Below are positions 5,782 through 13,933 of a stretch of DNA of 25,408 nt, one piece after another. The translations under genes and the position numbers were made by a program. The stretch lies in the IMG/VR virus record IMGVR_UViG_3300035670_001157, positions 1 through 25,408 of that record; one strand, written 5' to 3'. Position 1 is the first letter of the stretch. Each line of letters begins with the position of its first letter. The stretch is from a virus. A model generated the notes under the pieces. The model saw only the letters and a program-made list of their open reading frames with translations, made no database searches and was not told where the DNA came from.

Positions 5782-7428
5782 ATGAGCTGCTCAAAACGCT
5801 ACAGGGCACTGGAGTCTGACAGAAATTACTACCTGGAGAGGGCTCGCACCAGTGCCAGGCTGACCCTGCCGTACCTGATCCCGCTCAGCGACGAGCCTTA
5901 CGCGCATGACACTCAGATATTCCCCTTGCCCTGGAACGGCATCGGGGCAAGAGGAGTGCACAACCTCGCCAGTCGGCTGCTGCTGGCCCTGCTGCCGCCG
6001 ACCGAGACGTTCTTCCGCTTCACGATCGACGAGATCGAGATGGTTAAAAGCGAGCAGCAGCTTGCTGCCGCTGGCACCAGTCCCGAGGAGATCGGCAAAT
6101 CAAAAAGCGAGCTTGACTTGGCCCTGGCGCGGCTTGAGCGCGCTGTGCTGCGCAGCATCGAAACCTCCAACGATCGGGTGGCGGTGCACGAGATGCTGCT
6201 GCACCTAGTGATCGCCGGGAACGTGCTGATGTATGTCTCCGATGATGGCCTCAAGTGCTATCACCTCAACCGCTACGTCTGCCGTCGTGACTTAATGGGC
6301 AATCCCATTGAGGCCATTGTTTGCGAGCAGCTTTCGATTGAGTCATTGCCGGCCAAAGCGCGGCAGCTGCTCGAGGAAGACGACGGCGACGTCGAAGGCA
6401 TTGTTGACGATGACGATCACATGCCTGAGTACGAACGTGTTGTCAGGCTCTACACCCACATCGAGTGGGAGGGCAACAAGGTCAAGTGGTACCAGGAGAT
6501 CAAGGACCAGGAGATCCCCGGCACCCGTGGCACCGCAAGCATCAACGAGTCGCCCTGGCTGCCGCTGCGGATGTATCGCATCGACGGCCAGGCGTACAGC
6601 CCGGGCTATGTCGAGGCGGCCTGCATTGCTGACCTGCAAACGGCTGAGGCCCTGAGCCAGGCGATCGCCGAGGGCTCACTGGTGTCGGCCCAGGTCAAGC
6701 ACCTGGTTAAGCCCAGCGGCATCGCCAACCCCAAAAAGCTGGCCGAGGCTCCCAACGGCGCCTACCTGCCGGGCAACCCTGACGACGTGTTCACCATCCA
6801 GGTGAACAAGGCGGCCGACTTGAATGTCGCTGCGCAGGGCCTGGCTCGGATCGAGGCCCGGCTGGCGCAGGCGTTCATGCTTGCAGACGTGCGCGACTCA
6901 GAGCGCACCACGGCTGAGGAGGTCAGGCTGCAGGCGCTGCAGATCGAGAACAGCCTGGGGAGCATCTACGCCATCCTCACCACCGAGTTCCAGCAGCCCT
7001 ACGTGGCGCGGAAGCTGGCGATCTTGACCCGCAAGGGCAAGCTGCCCAAGCTGCCGCCGGAACTGGTAAAGCCGGTCGTGAGCGTGGGCCTGGCTGCGGT
7101 TGGCCGCGGCAACGACCTGGAGAAGACAGCCCGGTTCATGACGATCCTGCAGCAGGCGCTGGGGCCTGAGGGGATCGCCACCTATGTGATGCCGGCCGAG
7201 CTGATTCGCCGGCTGGCCGGAGCCATGGGCATGGACATCATCGGCCTGGTCAAGACCGAGGAGCAACTGGCCCAGGAGCAACAGCAGCAACAGCAGATGG
7301 CGATGGTTCAGCAGGCGATGCAGGCCGGCATGGCCGACCCGCAAAAGCTGGCCAACGCCGCTGCCACGACGCAGGACATGGCCCAGCCCATGCCTCCGCA
7401 ACCACCCACTGAGGAGCCCATTGCATGA
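5782..7428 (+). CDS. Portal (head-tail connector), T7 gp8-like
   Basis: 548 residues (T7 gp8 is 536). The start, RYRALESDRNYYLERARTSARLTLPYLIP, and the following NGIGARGVHNLASRLLLALLPPTETFFRF are the standard gp8 opening. Other familiar segments are HLVIAGNVLMYV, PWLPLRMYRIDGQAYSPGYVE, a region beginning RIEARLAQAFML, then ERTTAEEVRLQALQIENSLG, and PYVARKLAILTRKGKLP. The C-terminus is a Gln/Met/Pro-rich tail (about 490-548). Twelve copies are expected to form the ring at one capsid vertex, through which DNA enters and leaves and onto which the tail tubes attach. The stop overlaps the scaffold start by ATGA. Confidence 0.96.
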   Translation: MSCSKRYRALESDRNYYLERARTSARLTLPYLIPLSDEPYAHDTQIFPLPWNGIGARGVHNLASRLLLALLPPTETFFRFTIDEIEMVKSEQQLAAAGTSPEEIGKSKSELDLALARLERAVLRSIETSNDRVAVHEMLLHLVIAGNVLMYVSDDGLKCYHLNRYVCRRDLMGNPIEAIVCEQLSIESLPAKARQLLEEDDGDVEGIVDDDDHMPEYERVVRLYTHIEWEGNKVKWYQEIKDQEIPGTRGTASINESPWLPLRMYRIDGQAYSPGYVEAACIADLQTAEALSQAIAEGSLVSAQVKHLVKPSGIANPKKLAEAPNGAYLPGNPDDVFTIQVNKAADLNVAAQGLARIEARLAQAFMLADVRDSERTTAEEVRLQALQIENSLGSIYAILTTEFQQPYVARKLAILTRKGKLPKLPPELVKPVVSVGLAAVGRGNDLEKTARFMTILQQALGPEGIATYVMPAELIRRLAGAMGMDIIGLVKTEEQLAQEQQQQQQMAMVQQAMQAGMADPQKLANAAATTQDMAQPMPPQPPTEEPIA

Positions 7429-8309
7429 CCGCAACACCGACGCCTGAGCTGCAGAGCCTTGTCGCCCCCGGGCAAGAAAACGAGATCGACCAGTTCCTTG
7501 AGGAGCTCGAGCAGGAGCAGGCCCAGCTCAACGCCGAGCCCAAGGAGGCCGAGCAGGAATCGCTGCTGGCCGGCAAGTTCAAGAGCACCGAGGAGCTCGA
7601 GCGGGCCTACCTGGAGGCGCAGAAGCTGATCAGCCAGCGTGGGCAGCAGACCCCCGAGCCCGAAGCCAAGCCGCAGCTGACTCCCGACCAGTACACACCT
7701 GACCTGGGCAAGCAGCTGTACGGCGACACGGTGGCGACCGCCATCGAGGCCGCTGAGATCAACCCGCTGGAGATGGCGGAGAAGGTTTACGCAGGCCAAG
7801 ACGTCAGCAGCTATGTGGACGCCTTGGTGGAGAAGGGCGGACTACCGCGCGGGGTGGTGGAGACCTACCTGCAAGGCGTCGCCCCTGCCAAGGGCAACGT
7901 TCCGGCGCAACCGGATGGTTCGGCTGGCGAATTGAGCGATGCCGACGTGACGGAGCTCAAAAGCATGGTCGGCGGGGAACAGCAATTTCAGCAGCTAAGC
8001 CAGTGGGCTATCGACAACCTCGACCCGCAAGAGCTGGCCGATTACAACGCCGCGGTAGATAGCGGCAACAAGGCTGCGGCTCGATTTGCGCTGAGGCAGC
8101 TGCAAGTGCGTGCAGCCGGTGGCGGGGCCCAGGAGCCAAAGCTGATTGGCGGCGGCACTGCGGTCAAGGCAGATGTGTTTGAGACCGATCAGCAGGCGGT
8201 TGACGCCCGGTCCAAGCGAGGCAAAGACGGGAAGTTTCTGTATGAGGCCGACCCGAAGTATCGGCAGTGGTACGACAAGACCCTCGCCAGGTCAAACGTT
8301 TTTCTGTAA
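7425..8309 (+). CDS. Capsid assembly scaffolding protein, T7 gp9-like
   Basis: 294 residues (T7 gp9 is 307), strongly acidic and Gln-rich. An N-terminal coiled coil (QENEIDQFLEELEQEQAQL) is followed by LLAGKFKSTEELERAYLEAQKLI, a segment characteristic of podoviral scaffolds. A Pro/Glu/Lys-rich linker comes next, and the C-terminal part ends in FLYEADPKYRQWYDKTLARSNVFL, the portion expected to contact the capsid protein. Position between portal and capsid fits. GAGGAG at 7411-7416, in the last portal codons, is the ribosome-binding site. The scaffold directs prohead assembly and is lost on DNA packaging. Confidence 0.92.
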   Translation: MTATPTPELQSLVAPGQENEIDQFLEELEQEQAQLNAEPKEAEQESLLAGKFKSTEELERAYLEAQKLISQRGQQTPEPEAKPQLTPDQYTPDLGKQLYGDTVATAIEAAEINPLEMAEKVYAGQDVSSYVDALVEKGGLPRGVVETYLQGVAPAKGNVPAQPDGSAGELSDADVTELKSMVGGEQQFQQLSQWAIDNLDPQELADYNAAVDSGNKAAARFALRQLQVRAAGGGAQEPKLIGGGTAVKADVFETDQQAVDARSKRGKDGKFLYEADPKYRQWYDKTLARSNVFL

Positions 8310-8418
8310 GGTTTGGGCAAGAGCACTTCTGCAGGTGTGCAACTGACTGGGCCTCCTTAGGGAGATACCCCACGCCAGCCAAGCAAAAGCGCAGAGACTC
8401 ACTACCAACTTCAGGCCA
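8310..8418 (+). other. Untranslated leader before the major capsid gene
   Basis: This 109-base gap is the longest non-coding stretch in the window. It contains the promoter-like site at 8346-8360 and a small hairpin candidate (CTCC 8353-8356 pairing with GGAG 8361-8364, overlapping the promoter). The capsid ATG at 8419 has only AGG three bases upstream, so no proper Shine-Dalgarno site is visible. I see no gene here. Confidence 0.7.
8346..8360 (+). promoter_or_regulatory. Candidate phage RNA polymerase promoter for the capsid gene (Syn5-like)
   Basis: The sequence ACTGGGCCTCCTTAG matches 11 of 15 positions of the promoter I recall for the RNA polymerase of marine cyanophage Syn5 (ATTGGGCACCCGTAA). 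It is followed directly by GGAGATA, similar to the GGGAGA initial transcript of T7 promoters when the last G is included. It lies 58 bases before the capsid start, in the largest intergenic gap, at the place of T7 phi10. Only one clear copy was seen in this window, so the match is suggestive. Confidence 0.55.
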
Positions 8419-9426
8419 ATGGCCAACGCTTCTCTCGACCGGATTGGTCAAATTAAAGGTACAGGTGCAGTTGATGCCCTGTTCCTGAAGCTCGGTATTG
8501 CCGAGCTCCTCTCTGCATTTGATCGCGCCTGTGTCTTCAAAGGCAAAGTGCGTGAGCGCAACATTAAGGGTGGCAAGTCTGCTGCGTTCCCTGTGAGCGG
8601 CAAGGCTGATGCTGGCTACCACGTGCCTGGCACGCCGATCCTTGGGGCCACCAACAGCCCCGGCGATCGCAATGAACAGCTCATCAACCTTGACGGCTTG
8701 ATGATTGCTGATCAGGTCATCTACGACCTGGACGAGATGATGAACTACTACGACGTCCGCCAGGACGTCACTCATCAGCTCGGTCAAGCCCTGGCACGCG
8801 AGTGGGACAAGCGCGCTGCCCGCGTTCTGTATGCCGCTGCCAAGACCAGCACTGAGCCCCTGGCCAAAGCTGGTAACGCCGGCCGCATCGGTCAGAGCCA
8901 GACCCTCTCGGCTGGCTATGCCGCTGCTACTTCCAACGCCAAAGGCGATGAGCTGGTCGCCAAGATCAGCGCTCTGAAGGTGGCAATGGCCAAGAAGGAC
9001 GTGCCCACCAGCGACCTGCTGTGTGTGGTTGGTCCTGACGAGTACGACGTCCTGCTGGATTCCACCCGCGCCATCAACGCGGACTTCAATGGAGCCGGCG
9101 GCGAGAACGGATCCTTTGCCAGCGGTCGTGTGCTGCGGGTCAAGGGCATCCCCGTGATCGAGTCGAACCACGTCACCCAGGCGGCCTACACCAACGGTGC
9201 CTATGACAAGAACACTGCCTATCAGCAGGATCTGTCAAAGAACAAGGCGATCGTGTTTCACCGCGATGCCATCGGCGTGCTGACTCTGCGCAGCCCCAGC
9301 CTGCAAGTCACCCCCCAGGGTGGCGACTTCAACATCATGTACCAGGCCAGCCTGATGGTCGCCCGCATGGCGATCGGCATGGGTGTCCTGCGTGCTGAGT
9401 GTGCTGGCGTCATCGAACTTCCCTAG
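8419..9426 (+). CDS. Major capsid protein, T7 gp10A-like
   Basis: 335 residues (T7 gp10A is 345). Recognisable segments include the N-terminal arm up to VDALFLKLGIAELLSAFDRACVF, then GGKSAAFPVSGKADAGYHVPGTPILG, GDRNEQLINLDGLMIADQVIYDLDEMMNYYDVR (continuing into a spine helix), DLLCVVGPDEYDVLL, RVLRVKGIPVIESNHV, and IVFHRDAIGVLTLRSPSLQV. All are typical of the HK97-fold capsid proteins of T7-like phages. It is flanked by its own promoter-like leader and an intrinsic terminator, as expected for the most abundant virion protein. No sign of a frameshifted long form (gp10B) was seen, because the terminator follows within 25 bases of the stop. Confidence 0.96.
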   Translation: MANASLDRIGQIKGTGAVDALFLKLGIAELLSAFDRACVFKGKVRERNIKGGKSAAFPVSGKADAGYHVPGTPILGATNSPGDRNEQLINLDGLMIADQVIYDLDEMMNYYDVRQDVTHQLGQALAREWDKRAARVLYAAAKTSTEPLAKAGNAGRIGQSQTLSAGYAAATSNAKGDELVAKISALKVAMAKKDVPTSDLLCVVGPDEYDVLLDSTRAINADFNGAGGENGSFASGRVLRVKGIPVIESNHVTQAAYTNGAYDKNTAYQQDLSKNKAIVFHRDAIGVLTLRSPSLQVTPQGGDFNIMYQASLMVARMAIGMGVLRAECAGVIELP

Positions 9427-9448
9427 GCTCTGCCTGGGTGGATGTCAT

Positions 9449-9482
9449 AAGCCCCCTTGCCAGCTGTCAGGGGGGCTTTTTT
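9449..9482 (+). terminator. Intrinsic terminator after the capsid gene (Tphi-like)
   Basis: AAGCCCCC (9449-9456) pairs with GGGGGCTT (9471-9478) around a 14-base loop. The run TTTTTT at 9477-9482 follows the stem and overlaps its last two bases. This is a strong Rho-independent terminator, located where T7 has Tphi, between capsid and tail tube genes. It should lower, but not abolish, transcription of the tail genes relative to the capsid. Confidence 0.92.
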
Positions 9483-9525
9483 GTGTGTGCCGATAACATG
9501 AGGTCATCACCCCTGCAGAGAAGCG

Positions 9526-10185
9526 ATGGGCCTTGCGAATCAGGCCTTGACCCCAGGCCGCACAACGCTGCTGGAAGCGGTCAATATCTGCCTGCAGAAC
9601 ATTGGGGAGCAACCGGTCAACAGCCTTGAGAACCAGCAGATCGTCGAAGCGACGATGGCGGAGCGCACCATCCTTGAGTTCCACAAGGAAGGGCAAACCC
9701 GTGGCTGGAGCTGGAACACCGAGCAGAGCTACGAGTTTGTCAAGGACAGCGGCACCAACCAGATCACGATCCCGGCAAACGTGGTCTCGTTTGCCACGGA
9801 CGCATACCGCTGGGCGGGCCGCTTTCAGCTGCGCGGGCAACGGGTCTACGACAAGGAGAAGCGCACCTACGTGCTGGGCGCCGAGATCACGAGCCTGGAG
9901 GCCGACGTGGTGTGGCTGCTGCCCTGGGACGAATGCCCAGAAGCGTTTAACCGGTGGATCGTCATCCGCTCGGCTCGAGTGTTCAGCGATCGAGTCCTGA
10001 GCAGCGACTCGATCTTTAAGTACACGTCACTGGACGAGCAAAACGCGCTTGTCGAACTGCAGCGGGTTGAGCTCGAGCAAGCCCAGGCAAACAGCCTCAC
10101 CGGCGGGCCAGGCCTAAGGCCGTTCCCTACCTACTCGCCAGGGCTTGGCCTGCTGGGAAGGAACGAGGGGTACCTGCGTGGCTAA
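9526..10185 (+). CDS. Tail tubular protein A, T7 gp11-like
   Basis: 219 residues (T7 gp11 is 196). The start region TTLLEAVNICLQNIGEQPVNSLE, then AERTILEFHKEGQTRGWSWNTEQSY and ITIPANVVSFATDAYR are hallmark gp11 sequence. After these come RVYDKEKRTYVLG, DVVWLLPWDECPEAFNRWIVIRSARVF and a helical C-terminal tail. Twelve copies form the adaptor ring between portal and nozzle. The C-terminal ~25 residues (GGPGLRPFPTYSPGLGLLG) are longer and more Gly/Pro-rich than T7's. The ribosome-binding site is weak (GAGAAG just upstream). The gene lies 43 bases past the terminator; no separate promoter is evident. Confidence 0.93.
   Translation: MGLANQALTPGRTTLLEAVNICLQNIGEQPVNSLENQQIVEATMAERTILEFHKEGQTRGWSWNTEQSYEFVKDSGTNQITIPANVVSFATDAYRWAGRFQLRGQRVYDKEKRTYVLGAEITSLEADVVWLLPWDECPEAFNRWIVIRSARVFSDRVLSSDSIFKYTSLDEQNALVELQRVELEQAQANSLTGGPGLRPFPTYSPGLGLLGRNEGYLRG
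10165..10170 (+). promoter_or_regulatory. Ribosome-binding site setting a GTG start for tail tube B
   Basis: GAGGGG lies 7 bases before the GTG at 10178. It favours that codon over the in-frame TTG at 10145. Confidence 0.6.
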
Positions 10186-12682
10186 CCTCGTCAGCTACAC
10201 CATCCCGAATCTGGTTCAAGGGATCAGCCAGCAGCCAGACGCGCAGCGGGAACCAAGCCAGGGGGAGATACAGATCAACGGCATGAGCTCTCTGGCCGAG
10301 GGCCTGCGCAAGCGCGAATCGACGCACTGTGTCGCAAAGGTCAGCACCAGCGCGTTTGGCGATGTTTACTTTCACCAGATTCTGCGCGACCTGGGCGAGA
10401 AATACCTGGTCGTAATTGGCAAAACAGCCATCAAGGTATTTGATCTTGATGGTAATGAAAAGACGGTTTCGGCGCCATACGGATATGGCTATCTGTCGTC
10501 TGTGGTCAGCGCAAAGAGCGACATCAGGGCTGCCACTATTGCTGACTATACCTTTATCAGCAACACCAAGGCTATCCCGGCGATGGATCCGGCACTGGCG
10601 CCTGCTGTTGCAAGACCTTCAACGCATGAAGCGCTTGTGTGGGTCAAGGCAGCAAATTATGGCCAGACCTACAAGGTGAACTTAAATGGAACGCAGGCCA
10701 CGATCACCACAGCGGTCGCGGCAATTATTGTGAGTGGATCAACGACAACAGAGAATCGCATCAGTACAGAGGATATTGCCGAGAACATCAGAACATCGCT
10801 GTCCGGCGTATCTGGTGTGACGATCGCCCGAAGCGGGTCGGTGTTGCATTTTAAGAGCAGCAGCCCGATTACGATTGCGGCCTCTGACGCTAGGGCCAAC
10901 GCAGACATTACTGCTATTACTAGCTCAGTTCAGGCGTTTACAGAGCTGCCTACGATCGGGCCAGAAGGTTATCAAGTAGAAATCATTGGCGACCCTGGCA
11001 ACAACTTTGACAATTACTACGTGAAGTTTGTGCCTAGGGCTGGGGCGGGGACATTTGGCGAAGGCAGCTGGCAGGAAACCCCCAGCCCTGGCGTTGAGTA
11101 CAAGCTCAATGCCTCGACGATGCCGCATCTGCTTGTGCGGCTGCCAAGCGGCGGCTTTTATTTTGGGCCTGCCAATGGCAGCACGCAGAGCGGAGTTGCC
11201 ATCCCCAGCTGGGGCGAGCGAAGCGCCGGCGACTACGACACCGCTCCAGATCCGAGCTTCATTGGCTATCCGATTCAGGATGTCTTTATTTACAAGAATC
11301 GCCTTGGCTTCCTGGCCGACGAGAACGTCATCCTGAGCCGCACCAGGGACTTCTTTGAGTTCTTCCCGGAAACAGTTACCACGGTTCTGGATACTGATCC
11401 GATTGACCTGACGGCAAGCAATAACAGGGTCTCAATCCTGAGATATGCAATTCCGTACCAGGATGAGCTGATCATCTTCTCGGACCAGATTCAGTTCCGC
11501 TTCAACGCTGCCGAGACAATCCTGACGCCAGCCAGCGCCGTGATCACGGTGCTGACGCAGTACGAGATCGACCCCGACTGCCGGCCCATCCCGGTGCAAG
11601 GCACAATCATCTTTTGCCAGGCCAACGGGCAGTGGAGTCAGTTCCGCGAGTTCAGCGTCCGCGGGGCGGGGACCGCGCTTGTCGCTGATGCGTCTGATCT
11701 GACCGGATACGCCAGTAGCTACGTGCCGGCCGATGTGTTCAAGCTCACGGCAAACGACACCGGCAACAGTTGGTTTGCCGTGTCCAGCAAGAGCGGCTTT
11801 GCCGATCGGATCTACGTCTACAAATACTTTTATCGGAACACAGGCAGTGGCGCCGAACGTGTGCAAAGCAGTTGGAGCTATTGGCAACTAAGCGGAGCCG
11901 ACAAGATCTTGCAGATTCTTTGCGTGCAGGAGGTGATGTATCTGCTTGTCGAGTACGGCAGCGAGGTGTGGCTCGAGAAGATGCCGGTCGCTGACCGCCT
12001 GAGCGACGTTGCCCCCAACCCTTACCCGTTGCTGCTGGACCGTCGGGTTTCGACGACCACCGAGACGCCGGCGGCAATTCGAGTAGCAGCTGGCAGCTAC
12101 AACGCCACCACCAAGCAGACCACCTGGACTTTGCCCTACACAATCAAGGCCCCGACTCAGGTCTGGTCGGGCTATGGCATGACGACAAACGGTGGGGTGC
12201 TGCTGGGCTCTTCGAGCAGCGGAAACACAATCGTGGCCAACGGCGACTGGTCGGCGGCGCCGGTCTTTTTCGGCGAGGTCTACGACTTTGCTTACCGCTT
12301 CACGCGCTTCAAGCTCTACAAGGAGGTTGGCGGCGGCAAGGTGGCGGCCAACGTCGAGCGCACCCAAGTGCGCCACGCCAAGCTCCGGTACCACGAGACG
12401 AGCTACTTCGAGGTCCGTGTCATGGCCGAGCGCCGCGACATGGCCGTCTACAAGTTCGACGGCACGGTTCTCGGCAGCCGCAACTCAAGCCTGGGAACGC
12501 AGATGCCGAACGGGTTTGACCCAGAGGCCAACCGCTACTTCGAGGGCGTGTTCCAGGTGCCGATCGCCAGCAAGGGGGAGAACTGCATCATCGAGCTGCA
12601 TAACGACACGGTTCACCCCTGCAAGTTCAGCACTGTCGAGTGGGTCGGCTTAATCACCAGCCAAGCGAGGAGCCTGCAATGA
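10178..12682 (+). CDS. Tail tubular protein B (nozzle), T7 gp12-like
   Basis: 834 residues from a GTG start at 10178 (T7 gp12 is 794). I chose this start because it has a ribosome-binding site and because the resulting opening, VSYTIPNLVQGISQQPDAQR...QINGMSSLAEGLRKR, aligns with the gp12 opening. Later segments such as RIYVYKYFYRNTGS and SSWSYWQLSG, and a region around YGMTTNGGVLLGSSSS, are typical of the nozzle beta-propeller. It makes up the distal tail tube, through which DNA passes. It overlaps tail tube A by 8 bases and gp13 by ATGA. The first half is visibly less GC-rich than the second half. Confidence 0.93.
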   Translation: MANLVSYTIPNLVQGISQQPDAQREPSQGEIQINGMSSLAEGLRKRESTHCVAKVSTSAFGDVYFHQILRDLGEKYLVVIGKTAIKVFDLDGNEKTVSAPYGYGYLSSVVSAKSDIRAATIADYTFISNTKAIPAMDPALAPAVARPSTHEALVWVKAANYGQTYKVNLNGTQATITTAVAAIIVSGSTTTENRISTEDIAENIRTSLSGVSGVTIARSGSVLHFKSSSPITIAASDARANADITAITSSVQAFTELPTIGPEGYQVEIIGDPGNNFDNYYVKFVPRAGAGTFGEGSWQETPSPGVEYKLNASTMPHLLVRLPSGGFYFGPANGSTQSGVAIPSWGERSAGDYDTAPDPSFIGYPIQDVFIYKNRLGFLADENVILSRTRDFFEFFPETVTTVLDTDPIDLTASNNRVSILRYAIPYQDELIIFSDQIQFRFNAAETILTPASAVITVLTQYEIDPDCRPIPVQGTIIFCQANGQWSQFREFSVRGAGTALVADASDLTGYASSYVPADVFKLTANDTGNSWFAVSSKSGFADRIYVYKYFYRNTGSGAERVQSSWSYWQLSGADKILQILCVQEVMYLLVEYGSEVWLEKMPVADRLSDVAPNPYPLLLDRRVSTTTETPAAIRVAAGSYNATTKQTTWTLPYTIKAPTQVWSGYGMTTNGGVLLGSSSSGNTIVANGDWSAAPVFFGEVYDFAYRFTRFKLYKEVGGGKVAANVERTQVRHAKLRYHETSYFEVRVMAERRDMAVYKFDGTVLGSRNSSLGTQMPNGFDPEANRYFEGVFQVPIASKGENCIIELHNDTVHPCKFSTVEWVGLITSQARSLQ
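12667..12672 (+). promoter_or_regulatory. Ribosome-binding site setting the gp13-like start
   Basis: GAGGAG lies 6 bases before the ATG at 12679. The same frame is open upstream to 12640, so this site fixes the start. Confidence 0.65.
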
Positions 12683-13125
12683 GGTGGGCAGAGCCGACAT
12701 CTGCACGAGTGCACCACATTGCCCGCTACCTGCGGTACCAGGATCAGCTCGAAGTGCTCTACAGCGATGGCCTGACTGGGGAAGAAGCGGTCTTGGCCAG
12801 CTGGAAAAACAGCGGAATCTGTCGTTGCATAGATGCAGATGACGGGACTCCCGTGGGGATCTGTGGGCTGAATGGAGCAACCATCTGGCTGCTGGGAACC
12901 GACGGCCTGTTGGCGACCCCATCGCGTCGACAGCAGTTCATTCGCGGCGGCCGACAGTGGATCGAGGAGTTGATGGCCAGCGGCCACGGCTGCCTGGAGA
13001 ACTGGGCCCTGGCGTCCAACACAAAAACACTGCGCTGGCTGAGGCACCTGGGTTTCACGATCGACACCCCTGAGCCTCGAGGCCGGAGCGCGCAGCTGTT
13101 CTGTCACTTCTGGAGGGCTGCCTGA
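12679..13125 (+). CDS. gp13-like internal virion/assembly protein with acetyltransferase-like fold
   Basis: 148 residues from the ATG at 12679 (T7 gp13 is 138). The sequence has the gp13/GNAT-like order: a variable N-terminal part, GICGLNGATIWLLGTDGLLATPSRRQQFIRGGRQWIEELM, then LENWALASNTKTLRWLRHLGFTID. The segment WALASNTKTLRWLRHLGF corresponds to the C-terminal GNAT motif of residue-N-x-x-x-x-[RK]-[FW]-L-x-x-x-G-F. In T7, gp13 is required for infectious virion assembly but is not a stable virion component. Position between gp12 and gp14 agrees. Whether it retains any acyl-CoA binding is not evident. Confidence 0.8.
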   Translation: MRWAEPTSARVHHIARYLRYQDQLEVLYSDGLTGEEAVLASWKNSGICRCIDADDGTPVGICGLNGATIWLLGTDGLLATPSRRQQFIRGGRQWIEELMASGHGCLENWALASNTKTLRWLRHLGFTIDTPEPRGRSAQLFCHFWRAA

Positions 13126-13931
13126 TGGATCCGATTGTCGGTGGCTTGATTCTTGGCGGCCTGCAAGCCGGCATGGGCGTGCTCGGCGGCATGGCCGAGA
13201 GCGCTGCAGCTCAGCAGGACTATGTGAACCAGCGGGCGTTTCAGAACGCCAACACCGAGTTCGCGCAGTGGCAGGCGGGCTTCAACCAGCGCGTCACCAA
13301 TGCCAACGCCGAATACAACTACTGGCAGGAGACGGTCAATTACAACCAGAACCTGGCCTACAGCCGCAGTCTGCAGAACTACGAAACCCTGAAGGCGATC
13401 GCTCAGGTTGACGTGGTGCGTCAAACGCGAGGCGCCGCGCTGAGCAACTTCGTGCGCAGCAGCGAAGCAATCAATCAGGCGGCGGCCGAGGCGGCGATGA
13501 GCGAGGCGGTTGCGTTTCAGCAGTACCAGGTGGCGGCTCTCAAGGCCCGCAGTCGGGCCATGGCTGGCGGCCAGGAGGGCGCATCGGTTGACCGGTTGAT
13601 CAACGACTACGCCCGCCAGGTGGGCGACTACCAGACGATTCAGGACATCAACGAGGGACTGCGGACGCGCCAATACACCCGCGAGCAGGCCGGCGCCGTG
13701 GCGCAATACCTGAGCCAATACAACTCGCAGAGCTTCTACGAGTCGCAGCCGTACATGGAGCCGATGGCTCCGTTCATGCCGCTGCCGGCGCTGCTTGAGG
13801 CTCCGGCCCCGACCATGACCGGCTCTGGTCCGAGCGGCGCTGCGGCGGGCCTGCGGATCATGGGCGGCCTAGTGGGCGGGGTGAGCGCAGGCTTCAACAC
13901 CTTCGCCCAACTCAAGAGCGTGGCTGGCTAG
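13125..13931 (+). CDS. Internal virion protein B, T7 gp14-like
   Basis: 268 residues (T7 gp14 is 196). The N-terminus is hydrophobic and Gly-rich (IVGGLILGGLQAGMGVLGGMAESAA), consistent with the membrane-inserting segment of gp14. It is followed by a long Gln/Asn/Ala-rich helical region (about 30-205) and a Pro-rich stretch (PMAPFMPLPALLEAPAP). A second Gly-rich hydrophobic segment lies near the C-terminus (AAAGLRIMGGLVGGVSAGF). In T7, gp14 is ejected first and forms a pore in the outer membrane. GGAGGG at 13112-13117 is the ribosome-binding site, and TGATG couples it to gp13. Confidence 0.82.
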   Translation: MDPIVGGLILGGLQAGMGVLGGMAESAAAQQDYVNQRAFQNANTEFAQWQAGFNQRVTNANAEYNYWQETVNYNQNLAYSRSLQNYETLKAIAQVDVVRQTRGAALSNFVRSSEAINQAAAEAAMSEAVAFQQYQVAALKARSRAMAGGQEGASVDRLINDYARQVGDYQTIQDINEGLRTRQYTREQAGAVAQYLSQYNSQSFYESQPYMEPMAPFMPLPALLEAPAPTMTGSGPSGAAAGLRIMGGLVGGVSAGFNTFAQLKSVAG

Positions 13932-13933
13932 TA

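Noticed and set aside
8343-8365. Canonical T7 RNA polymerase promoter ending GGGAGA
   Set aside because: Only the TA and GGGAGA initiation end matches; the -17 to -6 specificity region does not. The Syn5-like reading of the same site fits better.
8164-9171. Minus-strand open frame opposite scaffold and capsid genes
   Set aside because: It overlaps the leader and the highly conserved capsid gene; no independent support.
9427-9525. Small gene or promoter between the capsid and tail tube A genes
   Set aside because: Besides the terminator I see no ribosome-binding site with a coding frame and no promoter-like match.
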